Below are positions 44,786 through 54,455 of a DNA stretch of 64,000 nucleotides, in pieces (within the stretch, counting starts at the first letter, position 1; every line of letters starts with the position of its first letter). Source of the DNA: Bacteroidales bacterium (GTDB lineage: Bacteria > Bacteroidota > Bacteroidia > Bacteroidales > UBA932); NCBI GenBank assembly GCA_017630215.1, contig JAGBVR010000015.1:79782-143781 (forward strand), written 5' to 3'. Made by a program: the position numbers and the translations under genes. The notes under the pieces are model-generated. The model was not told the origin of the DNA and ran no database searches. It was given only the letters and a program-made list of their open reading frames with translations.

Positions 44786-44818
44786 ATTATATTCTGTTAA
44801 ATCGGCAATCAGTTCGGT

Positions 44819-46972
44819 CTATAGTCCGTATTTATCGATTGCTGCAAGAGAAAGGTTCTTGAAGTCACCCGGAGTACGATAATCAATGGATTGTTCCTCA
44901 GCAGCCCAGGCATTTTCGAAGGCTTCCAGCTTTTGGAAGAATGCTTCCTGATCGTATTCTCGTCCTTCGCGGATACATGCGGTTATTTCATTGATGAACA
45001 TTTCCCATCTAGGCTTGCAGTATGAGTCGACAAGTCCGCTCCAGAGTCTGGAAGCATAGTCGCGGATAGACGTCTGAGTGCCCCATACTGTTATGATTGT
45101 ACGGGCATTACGTGTATAGTACGGCACTTCTTCAAGTGATGAAGCACAAGCCGCCGCATCATCAAGCCATCTGTCCAGTCGCAGCTGTGGCTCACAGGCC
45201 GCCAAGGCATCGATATCGTCGATAAGTTGCAGCATCGATGCACCGACACGCTCAGCCTCCTCTAGATCATGGGAACGGTATGCGGCAGTAAACTGGTCAC
45301 GAAGTTCCGCAAAATGATTACCAAGAGCCTGAGTACCGAAATTGACAATATCGAAGCGGTATGTATCGCGGTCCGAATCCAGTGCCAGAAGTTTCTTCCA
45401 TGCACGGATCAAAGTCTTATTGTCGTACCTTATATTGTGGATTGCTGTCCAATGCCAGAAGCCTTCAAGGCAGGGACGGGCGCACATCAGAGGTGTCTGA
45501 CTGGAGTATGATCCGCCGATATATACGCTGTCAGTCAAGGCTTTCCATACATTCCTTGCGGCTGGAGATTCATACCCTAGCCTTCTGTCAGCCAAGGTCT
45601 GCACCCATCTGTCATCATCCAGATCCGACTCCCATGCCTTATCCAGAACATATTCAAACATGAACTGGTTTACTCCGAATCCTTCCAATGTGGAGCCGAT
45701 ACCGTAAAGATTCCCGCCACCGTGGGCAAATGCATCTTCGATACGCTCCGAGGTCTGTCGGAAATGTCCGGCCAGTCTTGTATTGCCTCCGAAATTACCC
45801 AGATAACAGAGAATGTATGGCTGTCCGTAGAAACTTTCGGTAAGTTTCCAGACAGGGGTGTTCTCCAGATAATAATCCAGAATGATCACCTTATCCTGCG
45901 GTACGGCTCTCAGATATGCCTCCACATTTTCTTTAGTCCAATGCTTCTGGTCGTAGTAGAACATCCATCCCATCTGAAGCCAGAGTGCATCCGGATCCAC
46001 ATCAGCCATTGAGTCATAAGCACCCTTAGACATGGCGGCTAGCGTAGCAGGATCCCATGAAGGAGCCTCCACCTCATTGAATAGATCCATGCCGTAGACA
46101 TGATCGGTACCGAAGATCTTCACTTGTTCCTCCATGAACTCCTTCTGTATCACAGCATAAAGCGTATCAAGCGGAGAAAGGAAATGACAGAGATATTCCT
46201 CCTCGAATCCTCCCCATCCTTTGATATCGGTAATAAGAGCGGACGGGTATATTTCCTTTAATTGTTCAGGTACGTGCCCATTGAATGCAGGGAGCACTGG
46301 ACGCATATTGAGAGAACGCTCCCGCTCCAATATTTTTTTCTGCAGCTCTACCTGGGAATCTATCCAACCCTGAGGAAGCGGACCGTCAAACTTATCGATA
46401 TTGTTCATTCTGTGCCATGCCAGATGTGCCGGACCGGTAAAATACGCCCTGATCTGCTCATCTGTCAGTCCGTGCCTGCGCCACACCCTCTGCCACACGG
46501 CTTCCTGACCGGTATTGGCCAATGGCATTGTCACTCCATTGAGTGCCATCCAATCGATAAATCTCTCCCAATCCTCCCATTTCCACCACGGCATCGTATA
46601 TCCGAAAGTACAGTAATTGAGAAAGAAACGCTCTTTTGTGCGGGCTTCAATCCTGACAGGTTCCGTTACAGGCGGCATATGCGAAGGACATTGGATCGGA
46701 TCATATGCAAACCACGAAACCGTAACATCACAGTAATTCTTCAGATAGTGGTTAAGTCCGACAGCCATTGAATTGGCATTATTACCCTTTATAACCAACT
46801 CCTCTCCAATCATCTGAATTTCAAAGACATCCAACGTATCGTCAGTCTGAACGAATTTGATATCATAGTCAGGTACAATACGATCCGCCAGAGCCTGCGC
46901 ACTTCTTTCATCTGGAGTAGAACAGGAAAGAGCTATAAAAAATGCGGCTAAAAACAAAAACAGATTCTTCAT
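44819..46972 (-). CDS. GH89 alpha-N-acetylglucosaminidase, lipoprotein
   Basis: 717 residues, lipobox ALSC. The sequence is clearly of the NAGLU/GH89 type: YCTFGYTMPWWKWEDWERF, LNGVTMPLANTGQEAVWQRV, then LFNEVEAPSWDP and STLEGFGVNQFMFEY. The last two hold the probable acid/base and nucleophile Glu residues of this retaining family. GH89 enzymes release terminal alpha-GlcNAc, found in gastric-type mucin O-glycans and heparan sulfate. A -7-like element (TATCTTTG on the minus strand, 46988-46981) lies just before the start. It is divergent from the alpha/beta-hydrolase gene. Confidence 0.94.
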   Translation of the reverse strand: MKNLFLFLAAFFIALSCSTPDERSAQALADRIVPDYDIKFVQTDDTLDVFEIQMIGEELVIKGNNANSMAVGLNHYLKNYCDVTVSWFAYDPIQCPSHMPPVTEPVRIEARTKERFFLNYCTFGYTMPWWKWEDWERFIDWMALNGVTMPLANTGQEAVWQRVWRRHGLTDEQIRAYFTGPAHLAWHRMNNIDKFDGPLPQGWIDSQVELQKKILERERSLNMRPVLPAFNGHVPEQLKEIYPSALITDIKGWGGFEEEYLCHFLSPLDTLYAVIQKEFMEEQVKIFGTDHVYGMDLFNEVEAPSWDPATLAAMSKGAYDSMADVDPDALWLQMGWMFYYDQKHWTKENVEAYLRAVPQDKVIILDYYLENTPVWKLTESFYGQPYILCYLGNFGGNTRLAGHFRQTSERIEDAFAHGGGNLYGIGSTLEGFGVNQFMFEYVLDKAWESDLDDDRWVQTLADRRLGYESPAARNVWKALTDSVYIGGSYSSQTPLMCARPCLEGFWHWTAIHNIRYDNKTLIRAWKKLLALDSDRDTYRFDIVNFGTQALGNHFAELRDQFTAAYRSHDLEEAERVGASMLQLIDDIDALAACEPQLRLDRWLDDAAACASSLEEVPYYTRNARTIITVWGTQTSIRDYASRLWSGLVDSYCKPRWEMFINEITACIREGREYDQEAFFQKLEAFENAWAAEEQSIDYRTPGDFKNLSLAAIDKYGL

Positions 46973-47077
46973 AACGCGTACAAAGATAAATATTTTGAGT
47001 ATCTTTATCGAATTATCCGTATCAAATTAGGGATAACACAATATTTACGAATCCGTAAAACCTTAAGCCACTTAATC

Positions 47078-47980
47078 ATGAAAAGTTATTTTTCATTTAT
47101 TCTCGCAGCTGCTCTGCTCTCAGGATGCGCGTCAGGACCGGTAGCACCGGAAACAGTTCAATCAAAGATTGTTGAAGATGGCGGAACAGGTCCATACAAG
47201 GCCATCATGTTCGAGGCCCCGGCATTTGAAGCCCACACAGTCTTTGCTCCTCAGGATCTCTCTGCATTCGGAAAGAAGAATCTTCTGCCGGTGTTGGTAT
47301 GGGGAAACGGCGCATGCTCTAACTCTCCCTGGGAACATTATAAGTTCCTCAACGAAATCGCTTCTCACGGATTTCTCGTGATCGCCACCGGCCATATACC
47401 TATGGAAGAGGTACCTTACAACGGTCCCAGATCGACATCCGAGCAGCAGATACAGTCAGTAGACTGGGCCATTGCTCAGAATGCAGAAAAGGAAAGCCCG
47501 TTCTACGGAAGGATAGATGTAAATGCAATAGCTGCTGCCGGTATGTCCTGCGGAGGCTTGCAGACTTTGGACAATTCGGCAGACCCCCGTTTCAAAACTC
47601 TTATGATCATGAACAGCGGCCTTTTCACAAACCCGGCCGGAGCTATGCCCGGAATGCCTATGCCGGAGAAGGAAAAACTTCAAGATATCAAGGTGCCGAT
47701 AATCTATATCCTTGGAGGTGAAGAAGATATAGCATACGGAAATGGCATGGACGACTTCTTCCGGATTAAGAATGTCCCAGCAGTAGCAGCCAATCTCCCC
47801 GTAGGACACGGAGGTACATACCGTCAGCCTCACGGCGGAGAATTCACAGTACCCGCCCTCGCTTGGCTTCAATGGCAGCTTCAAGGCAATGAGGAAGCAG
47901 CCAGAATGTTCATAGGTTCCCCTTGCGGTCTGGCTCAGCGAGAGGGATGGACAGTAGATAAGAACGAGATGATAGACTAA
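47078..47980 (+). CDS. Alpha/beta-hydrolase lipoprotein
   Basis: 300 residues, lipobox LLSGC. The alpha/beta-hydrolase elements are present: an oxyanion-region strand LPVLVWGNGACSNSPW, the nucleophile elbow GMSCGG near residue 155 (Ser of GxSxG), an acid region at ILGGEEDIAYGN and a His in PVGHGGTYRQPHGG. It resembles dienelactone-hydrolase and chlorophyllase-like esterases. With a GH29 gene starting 8 bases after its stop, it may remove ester groups such as acetyls from a glycan before exo-glycosidase action; this is inferred. Confidence 0.8.
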   Translation: MKSYFSFILAAALLSGCASGPVAPETVQSKIVEDGGTGPYKAIMFEAPAFEAHTVFAPQDLSAFGKKNLLPVLVWGNGACSNSPWEHYKFLNEIASHGFLVIATGHIPMEEVPYNGPRSTSEQQIQSVDWAIAQNAEKESPFYGRIDVNAIAAAGMSCGGLQTLDNSADPRFKTLMIMNSGLFTNPAGAMPGMPMPEKEKLQDIKVPIIYILGGEEDIAYGNGMDDFFRIKNVPAVAANLPVGHGGTYRQPHGGEFTVPALAWLQWQLQGNEEAARMFIGSPCGLAQREGWTVDKNEMID

Positions 47981-47988
47981 AGAACAAT

Positions 47989-49434
47989 ATGAAAATCAAA
48001 TGCTATAGAACAATTGCTGTATCAATGATTGCAGCTATGATGATCTCATGCCACGAGCCCTCTCACACCCAGTCTCTTAGATTTGCAGAGGGAGCCACAG
48101 CAGAAGATAAAGTAGAACTGGCCGCGACGGTAGTGCCTTCACAGAAGCAGCTCAGATGGCAGTCACTTGAGCTGACCGCTTTCCTGCATTTCGGTATGAA
48201 CACGTTCACGGGAAATGAATGGGGAGACGGAACGGATTCACCCGAGCTGTTTCTTCCTGCGGACCTGGATTGCCGTCAATGGGTCAGGACACTGAAAGAT
48301 GCCGGTTTCAAGATGGCGATACTGACAGCCAAGCATCATGACGGATTCTGTCTGTGGCAGACAGAGACTACAGAATATTCGGTGAAGAACTCGCCATGGA
48401 AAGAGGGCAAGGGTGACGTGGTAAAAGAGCTCAGCGATGCATGCCGGGAATATGGTCTGGAATTCGGAGTTTACCTTTCCCCTTGGGATAGGAATGCAGA
48501 ATGCTACGGAGACTCTCCCGCATACAACGCACTTTATATCAGCCAATTAACAGAACTTCTGACTAATTACGGCAGAGTCAGCGAAGTATGGTTCGACGGA
48601 GCAAACGGAGAAGGCCCGAACGGAAAGAAACAGATTTATGACTGGGAAAAGATATTGAGCACCATACGGGCTCTGCAGCCGGATGCTGTTACAGCCATCA
48701 TGGGCGAAGATGTCCGCTGGGTCGGAAATGAAGGAGGCGTAGGACGCGAGACCGAATGGAGCGTGACAGCCTTGACCCCGGAATCTTACGAGAGATCGGA
48801 AAAGCAGAATGGAGACCTGAAAATTGACGGCATGTCAAAGGATCTGGGCAGCAGGGAACTTATAGCCGGGGCAAAAGAAATTTTCTGGTATCCATCCGAA
48901 GTGGATGTATCCATCCGTCCGGGATGGTTCTATCATCCGGAGCAGGATTCCCAGGTCAGGTCTCTGGAGAATCTGGTGAATATATACTACCAGTCCGTAG
49001 GAAGGAATTCCGTATTGCTGCTGAATATCCCGCCAGACAGACGCGGACGTATTCACGAGACAGATTCACTGAGAATCAAGGAATTAAAGGAATACATAGA
49101 CGAGACATTCAAGGTCAATCTTCTGGAAGGACCGAATAAAGTATGGGAGGCTTCCCCTCAAGAGAGCATGGAGTTTGACGTAAAGGAAAATGCGGTATTC
49201 AACACATTACTCATACAGGAAGACATCTCCAAAGGTCAGCGGGTAGAAAGTTTCATTCTGGAAATCCAGCGCAAAGGAAAATGGGAAACCATAGCTGAAG
49301 GAACTACCATAGGTTACAAGCGCCTGCTGAAATTCCCGGACACAAGCGCTGAAAAAATCAGGATAAGTATTACTGGTGCAAGAAGTACAGCGATCATCTC
49401 TGAAACAGGCTTATACCATGCACCAAAGCTCTAA
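47989..49434 (+). CDS. GH29-family alpha-L-fucosidase, lipoprotein
   Basis: 481 residues, lipobox MISC. GH29 barrel with LTAFLHFGMNTFTGNEWGDG, AILTAKHHDGFCLWQTETTE and the nucleophile Asp203 in EVWFDGANGEG. A C-terminal sandwich domain from about residue 365 is like those of bacterial fucosidases. The GANGEG version after the nucleophile is typical of the branch that cuts alpha-1,3/1,4-fucose rather than broad-specificity enzymes, but this is a weak clue. It forms an operon with the upstream esterase-like gene and the downstream small peptide and giant lipoprotein. Confidence 0.92.
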   Translation: MKIKCYRTIAVSMIAAMMISCHEPSHTQSLRFAEGATAEDKVELAATVVPSQKQLRWQSLELTAFLHFGMNTFTGNEWGDGTDSPELFLPADLDCRQWVRTLKDAGFKMAILTAKHHDGFCLWQTETTEYSVKNSPWKEGKGDVVKELSDACREYGLEFGVYLSPWDRNAECYGDSPAYNALYISQLTELLTNYGRVSEVWFDGANGEGPNGKKQIYDWEKILSTIRALQPDAVTAIMGEDVRWVGNEGGVGRETEWSVTALTPESYERSEKQNGDLKIDGMSKDLGSRELIAGAKEIFWYPSEVDVSIRPGWFYHPEQDSQVRSLENLVNIYYQSVGRNSVLLLNIPPDRRGRIHETDSLRIKELKEYIDETFKVNLLEGPNKVWEASPQESMEFDVKENAVFNTLLIQEDISKGQRVESFILEIQRKGKWETIAEGTTIGYKRLLKFPDTSAEKIRISITGARSTAIISETGLYHAPKL

Positions 49435-49441
49435 TAAGAAT

Positions 49442-49555
49442 ATGGACACCATCAAATACGAAACACCAGCTATCTCTCTGGTCTATCTGACAACAGAGGG
49501 AGTACTATGCCAAAGCGGAACAGAAGATATCGAAATCGATAATGGAGAGTGGTAA
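49442..49555 (+). CDS. 37-residue YxTP/EG/GEW peptide, family member 2
   Basis: The sequence begins MDTIKYETPAISLVYL, has TEGVLCQSG and ends DNGEW. The YETPxI, EGxLC and terminal Trp features are shared with the peptides at 34890 and 58465. It starts 7 bases after the GH29 stop and ends 1 base before the ATG of the giant lipoprotein, an arrangement typical of translational coupling. It has no signal peptide. The single Cys is shared with the 58465 peptide. The second half is acidic (TEDIEIDNGE). Function unknown. Confidence 0.7.
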   Translation: MDTIKYETPAISLVYLTTEGVLCQSGTEDIEIDNGEW

Positions 49556-49556
49556 T

Positions 49557-52500
49557 ATGAGACTGAAGTCGCTTTTATATTCATTTGCATGCTTTCTGAG
49601 TGTAGCTTGCATTCAGGAAGAAAGATTTGAGGGAAACATCAATGAAACCCCGGACAAGGTCTATGCGCTCATAGCGGAAGACACAGAATCAAAGACATAT
49701 CTGGGAGACGGGATCAAAGTCCTGTGGAGCAGGAACGATGCTATCACGACATACCTTGGAAGCACCAAAAGAGGAAGGTATATCATCGAGTCAGAATGTG
49801 CAGGAAGTACAGAAGGGTCATTTATACAGGACACTGAGTACAAACATATCGGATCGGGAAGCGGGATTGGAAACAATATTGCGTTCTACCCTTTCTGCGA
49901 GCCATCATGCAAAGCCATCGAGGACGGATACACCTTGACCGGTGTCACCCTGCCTGCCGTGCAGTCATATGCTCATGAGAGCTTCGGTGAAGGTGCATTC
50001 CCGATGATTGCCGTTACAAGGCACACTGAAGACTATGAGTTCCATTTCAAGAATCTTTGCGGAGCACTGAAGCTGCAGCTGACAGGATCAGTCGTGGTCA
50101 AGGAAGTGAAATTGGTCGGAAATGCGGCAGAGAAGCTATCCGGCAAAGCCATTGCATATGGTTTCAAGGACAATATGTCGCCACAGATCGAGATGCAAGA
50201 CGATGCTTCAGAGTCTGTGACCCTTGACTGCGGCAGCGGAGTCCAGCTCAATGAAGCATCACCGACTGCATTCATATTGGCTTTGCCTCCTGTAGAGTTT
50301 GAAAAGGGCTTTACAGTAACAATTACCACTGCTGATGGCAAGACCGGCACACTGAGCACTGAAAAGAAGAATCCTGTCGTCCGTTCGCATATGCTCCAGA
50401 TGCCAGTGATAAAGTTCGAGACTGCCGGACCTGTAATTTCAGACGGCGACTACTATGATGAGTTTGGCATCAACCACGGTCCGGGTACTGAAATCGACGG
50501 AGTGATCTGGGCACCTGTGAACTGCGGATACCACGAAACCGATTACCCTTGGGGCAAGCTCTACCAGTGGGGACGCCGCTTGGGATTCGGATATAACGAC
50601 AGCAACGAATATACAGATGCAACCTGGCCATCAGAAAAGATGCCTGGAGTCCTGTTCACAGACGAAGCCCAATCCCAATATTATGCAGACATCTATTTCA
50701 CTGGTGGTAACAATCTGCTAGGAGTACATACCTGGAGTTATGTGCCAATCAACTTTTGGACATACTCCCCTTGCCCGGAGGGTTGGCAGCTTCCGGCAAG
50801 CGAGGATTTCTCTGCTCTTGCAAAGAACAGCTCGCAATGGACTATCCACAATGGAGTGACGGGATATTGGTACAGCGGATCGACCGGATACTCAGAAAGC
50901 GTCCCTAGAGTATTCCTGCCTTCATCAGGAAAAATCGACGCTGCCGGCACTGCCGGTGAAAGATGTGAGAACGGTTATTATTGGATCAGAAGCAGCGAGG
51001 CCGGAATAGCAGAGTCCTTTGCCACTTCTACCGGATCTATCCCGTGGAACCAGCACTTGAATGCGTTCTCTGTACGTTGCGTAAGATACCCGTCACAGAC
51101 TTACGAATACACTACGGAAATCACTCTGGAGAAAACAGAACTGTCGCTGGAAAACCACGAGACCGTAAAACTTTCCGCCACTGTGACCAAATCATCCGGA
51201 AACACAAGCAAATCAGTTTTCTGGGACAGCGACAGACCTGAAATAGCACGAGTCAGTCAAAAAGGAGAGATTACTGCCATATCCGAAGGAAAGGCACGAA
51301 TCAGCGCCACATCCGGCAATATTACCGTATACTGCTCTGTAAATGTCACTCCAAGAAAGAAGCACGAAGGCGATTACATCGACGAATACGGCATCAACCA
51401 CGGTCCTGGTACTCTCATCAGCGGAGTTACTTGGGCACCAGTAAACTGTGGCCACCACGACGAATATGCGGCAGGAGGTAAATATTATCAATGGGGAAGA
51501 AGATTCGGTCAATATAGTTTTGACAGCAGAATATCGGGCCCGGTGGATCTGGTAGAATATCAGAGCGAGGAATACGCTGACAATTATATCAACGAAGGTC
51601 TTAGCATCTGGCGTGATGATCTATGGACTGATGAATATAAAAGCGAATACGACCCTTGCCCTGAAGGATGGACAATACCTGATCCATACACTTATCGTAA
51701 TCTTGTCACAAATATCGCAGAAGTGACAAGATTCGGTCAGACTTACCTTTGGGCGAGCGGTGCTGTACCATCCGAGTTAGGAGGGCCAAGTATCGGTCTG
51801 AAGAGGGAGAATAACTTCTGGACAAATCAGAGCGAGGAGCAAAATAAGGCAGTAGGATTCACTATGTACGAAACCTCATTATATCCTTTCCATAAAGGCC
51901 AGGCTATTCTGATTCGCTGCATCAAGGGTGGAAGCACCACACCGGTAACCGGAATCTATATCAACAAATCTTCATTGTCTCTCACCGTAAGGGAAAGTGC
52001 CAGACTGCAGGCCGCTGTAAGTCCTTCCGCACCATCCCACAAATATATTGACTGGAGTTCTGACTCCCCTACTGTGGCAAGTGTCGATGCTGACGGAACA
52101 GTAACGGCAAAGTCTGCAGGAAAGGCCGTGATCAGAGCAATGTCTGGTTTAAAAACGGATGAATGCGTCGTAACGGTTTCAAGTTCCCCATATGCGGTGA
52201 AATACATTGATGAAAATGGCATTGACTATGGAGAAGGCATCGATATCGACGGAGTAGTCTGGGCACCCGTGAACTGCGGATACCACGAAACTGATTTCCC
52301 TTGGGGTAAGCTTTACCAGTGGGGCCGTATGTACGGCCAGGGTTACTCTGATTCAGAATATTCTGACGCCGTCATACCACAGCTGGACGATAATGGATTC
52401 TCCGGCATAAACAGCGACAATAACGTAGACAAATTTTTCACCGGTACATACTATTACCCGGACCAGAGCCAATGGAATGCAGGAACTGCCTCATCTCCTG

Positions 52501-54455
52501 TCAAAGGTGAATATGATCCGTGTCCTGAGGGATGGAGGGTGCCGACTTCAGCTGAAATCGGGACATTGCTGACTAATCGTTCAGGAAGACTGGAAAAGAA
52601 CATCCTGGAACAGGACGGAATATGGGCCAGCGGTTCAAGACCGTGCACGGACAGAGAAATGAGGATATTTCTGCCATTGGCCGGAAACAGAAGTTCCAGC
52701 GGTACTGCAAGCGATAGAGGAAAATTCGGTCAATACTGGACAACTGATTATTATTCAACTTACTATGGCACCTTCAGTTCTTATTGGATAAATGGAGGAT
52801 TTGGCGGAAGCTATTATAGTGTGGAAACGATTGGAGCTGAGCCCGAATCCGGATACTCTGTCCGATGCGTACAGGAAGACCCTGACGCCGTCATGATCCA
52901 AGCGACAGGATTGAATATCGGTGCTCAGGAACTGACTCTTGAGCCTTCTCAGACACACACATTCTCTTCTGTCATAACTCCATCGAATGCCACCACCAGA
53001 ACTATCCGATGGAGCAGTTCTGACAAATTCGTGGCATCGATAGATAACGGCAGACTTACAGCAGTTTCTGCAGGTACGGCCGTAATCACCGCAAAGGTAG
53101 GAACTGTAACCGCCATATGCACTGTAACCGTAGCTCCAAGATATCAGGAGGGATATTATATCGACGAATATGGAGTCAATCACGGAGAAGGCATCAATAT
53201 CGACGGAAAGATATGGGCTCCGGTCAACTGCGGATACGACCCGACACACGCCACTAACGGTAAATTCTATCAGTGGGGAAGAAAATACGGACAAATATAC
53301 TCATACGGCAGCAGCATGAACTGCGAGTATGAAGAGGGTCCTGTGAGCATCGAATCAGGCGAATCATCGCAGAACAGGAACACTTTCTACACGGCTGCAA
53401 ACAGCCCGTACAACTGGTTTGAACCGTTTGATGCCGCACTCTGGAACTCCGGTTCAGAAGAACATCCTGTCAAAACTGAATATGATCCTTGTCCTGAAGG
53501 ATGGAGAGTACCTACCAAGACTGAGATGAATGCCCTTCAGGCCAATGCATCGCCTGAAGTGATTGTATCGTCCAGTAAGGGAAAATATTTCAGTGGTTCG
53601 AACACATATTCAGACAAGGGACAGCGCCTCTTCCTAGCCTATACGCGCAAGATGTTCGGGTCCAACGGTAATATCACCAGTATGTATGATGCTGAATGCT
53701 ATCAGACTTCTGCTCCACAGCAGACCTGGAATGCCGACGGATATTCACTTCGCTGCATAAAAGACACAGATCAATTGGCAGAGATCCCGGTAATGAATCT
53801 TGAAATAGAGTCTTCATTAAAGATATTGAAAGATCATTCCAAAGACTTGAATATCGTGATATATCCTGCAAACGCCACCTCCAGCGAATTGATTATCCGC
53901 TCATCTGACACATCCGTTGCGACAGTAGACAAGGATGGAGTCGTCACTGGAGTATCAGCTGGCAATGCTGTGATCACTGTAAAGTGCGGAAATAAATCCG
54001 CAGAGTGCACCGTCCAGATATGGGAGATGAGCGACTACATATCACACGATAATAAAAACTGTGGCAAAGGCGTATACATCAATGACCTGGCATGGGCACC
54101 GGTAAACGAATATGATTATTTCAGTTATTGGTCAGACTTTAGCACCGTCTGTCCTTCGGGATGGAGATTGCCAACTGAAAACGAGCTGAGAGACCTTATG
54201 AGAAACGGCAAGGACTTTCATTTCACAGGAACAACCCCATACTCAGAAGAGGCGACAAGCATCTATCTGCCGCCTAAGGGCCGGTATAACATAGACAAGG
54301 AAAGGTATCAGTTTGAAGGGGAAAACGCATACTTATGGACGTCGACCACCTATTCAGGATGGAGGACATTTGTTTATGGAACCAATCGCGGCATAGGGTA
54401 TTATGACAGCGACAACGGATTATTAAAAATGTCGGTCCGCTGCGTTCAGGAATAA
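49557..54455 (+). CDS. Giant surface lipoprotein: fimbrillin-like module and five Fibrobacter-paralogous/C-lectin-like domains with four Ig-like linkers
   Basis: 1632 residues from ATG 49557; an ATG at 49542 overlaps the peptide gene. Lipobox SVAC with IQEERFEG after the Cys suggests surface display. Residues 25-290: fimbrillin-like module (KTYLGDGIKVLWSRNDAITT). Then five repeats of a domain opening YIDEYGINHGPG and containing IWAPVNCGYH, KLYQWGRR and EYDPCPEGWRVPT, near 294-511, 605-789, 881-1106, 1199-1401 and 1493-1632. This matches the 'Fibrobacter succinogenes major paralogous domain', a lectin-like fold. Big_2-type Ig domains lie between them (about 521-599, 796-876, 1114-1193, 1411-1488). 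The last repeat is shorter and lacks the KLYQWGR block. Adhesion or glycan binding is likely. Confidence 0.85.
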   Translation: MRLKSLLYSFACFLSVACIQEERFEGNINETPDKVYALIAEDTESKTYLGDGIKVLWSRNDAITTYLGSTKRGRYIIESECAGSTEGSFIQDTEYKHIGSGSGIGNNIAFYPFCEPSCKAIEDGYTLTGVTLPAVQSYAHESFGEGAFPMIAVTRHTEDYEFHFKNLCGALKLQLTGSVVVKEVKLVGNAAEKLSGKAIAYGFKDNMSPQIEMQDDASESVTLDCGSGVQLNEASPTAFILALPPVEFEKGFTVTITTADGKTGTLSTEKKNPVVRSHMLQMPVIKFETAGPVISDGDYYDEFGINHGPGTEIDGVIWAPVNCGYHETDYPWGKLYQWGRRLGFGYNDSNEYTDATWPSEKMPGVLFTDEAQSQYYADIYFTGGNNLLGVHTWSYVPINFWTYSPCPEGWQLPASEDFSALAKNSSQWTIHNGVTGYWYSGSTGYSESVPRVFLPSSGKIDAAGTAGERCENGYYWIRSSEAGIAESFATSTGSIPWNQHLNAFSVRCVRYPSQTYEYTTEITLEKTELSLENHETVKLSATVTKSSGNTSKSVFWDSDRPEIARVSQKGEITAISEGKARISATSGNITVYCSVNVTPRKKHEGDYIDEYGINHGPGTLISGVTWAPVNCGHHDEYAAGGKYYQWGRRFGQYSFDSRISGPVDLVEYQSEEYADNYINEGLSIWRDDLWTDEYKSEYDPCPEGWTIPDPYTYRNLVTNIAEVTRFGQTYLWASGAVPSELGGPSIGLKRENNFWTNQSEEQNKAVGFTMYETSLYPFHKGQAILIRCIKGGSTTPVTGIYINKSSLSLTVRESARLQAAVSPSAPSHKYIDWSSDSPTVASVDADGTVTAKSAGKAVIRAMSGLKTDECVVTVSSSPYAVKYIDENGIDYGEGIDIDGVVWAPVNCGYHETDFPWGKLYQWGRMYGQGYSDSEYSDAVIPQLDDNGFSGINSDNNVDKFFTGTYYYPDQSQWNAGTASSPVKGEYDPCPEGWRVPTSAEIGTLLTNRSGRLEKNILEQDGIWASGSRPCTDREMRIFLPLAGNRSSSGTASDRGKFGQYWTTDYYSTYYGTFSSYWINGGFGGSYYSVETIGAEPESGYSVRCVQEDPDAVMIQATGLNIGAQELTLEPSQTHTFSSVITPSNATTRTIRWSSSDKFVASIDNGRLTAVSAGTAVITAKVGTVTAICTVTVAPRYQEGYYIDEYGVNHGEGINIDGKIWAPVNCGYDPTHATNGKFYQWGRKYGQIYSYGSSMNCEYEEGPVSIESGESSQNRNTFYTAANSPYNWFEPFDAALWNSGSEEHPVKTEYDPCPEGWRVPTKTEMNALQANASPEVIVSSSKGKYFSGSNTYSDKGQRLFLAYTRKMFGSNGNITSMYDAECYQTSAPQQTWNADGYSLRCIKDTDQLAEIPVMNLEIESSLKILKDHSKDLNIVIYPANATSSELIIRSSDTSVATVDKDGVVTGVSAGNAVITVKCGNKSAECTVQIWEMSDYISHDNKNCGKGVYINDLAWAPVNEYDYFSYWSDFSTVCPSGWRLPTENELRDLMRNGKDFHFTGTTPYSEEATSIYLPPKGRYNIDKERYQFEGENAYLWTSTTYSGWRTFVYGTNRGIGYYDSDNGLLKMSVRCVQE

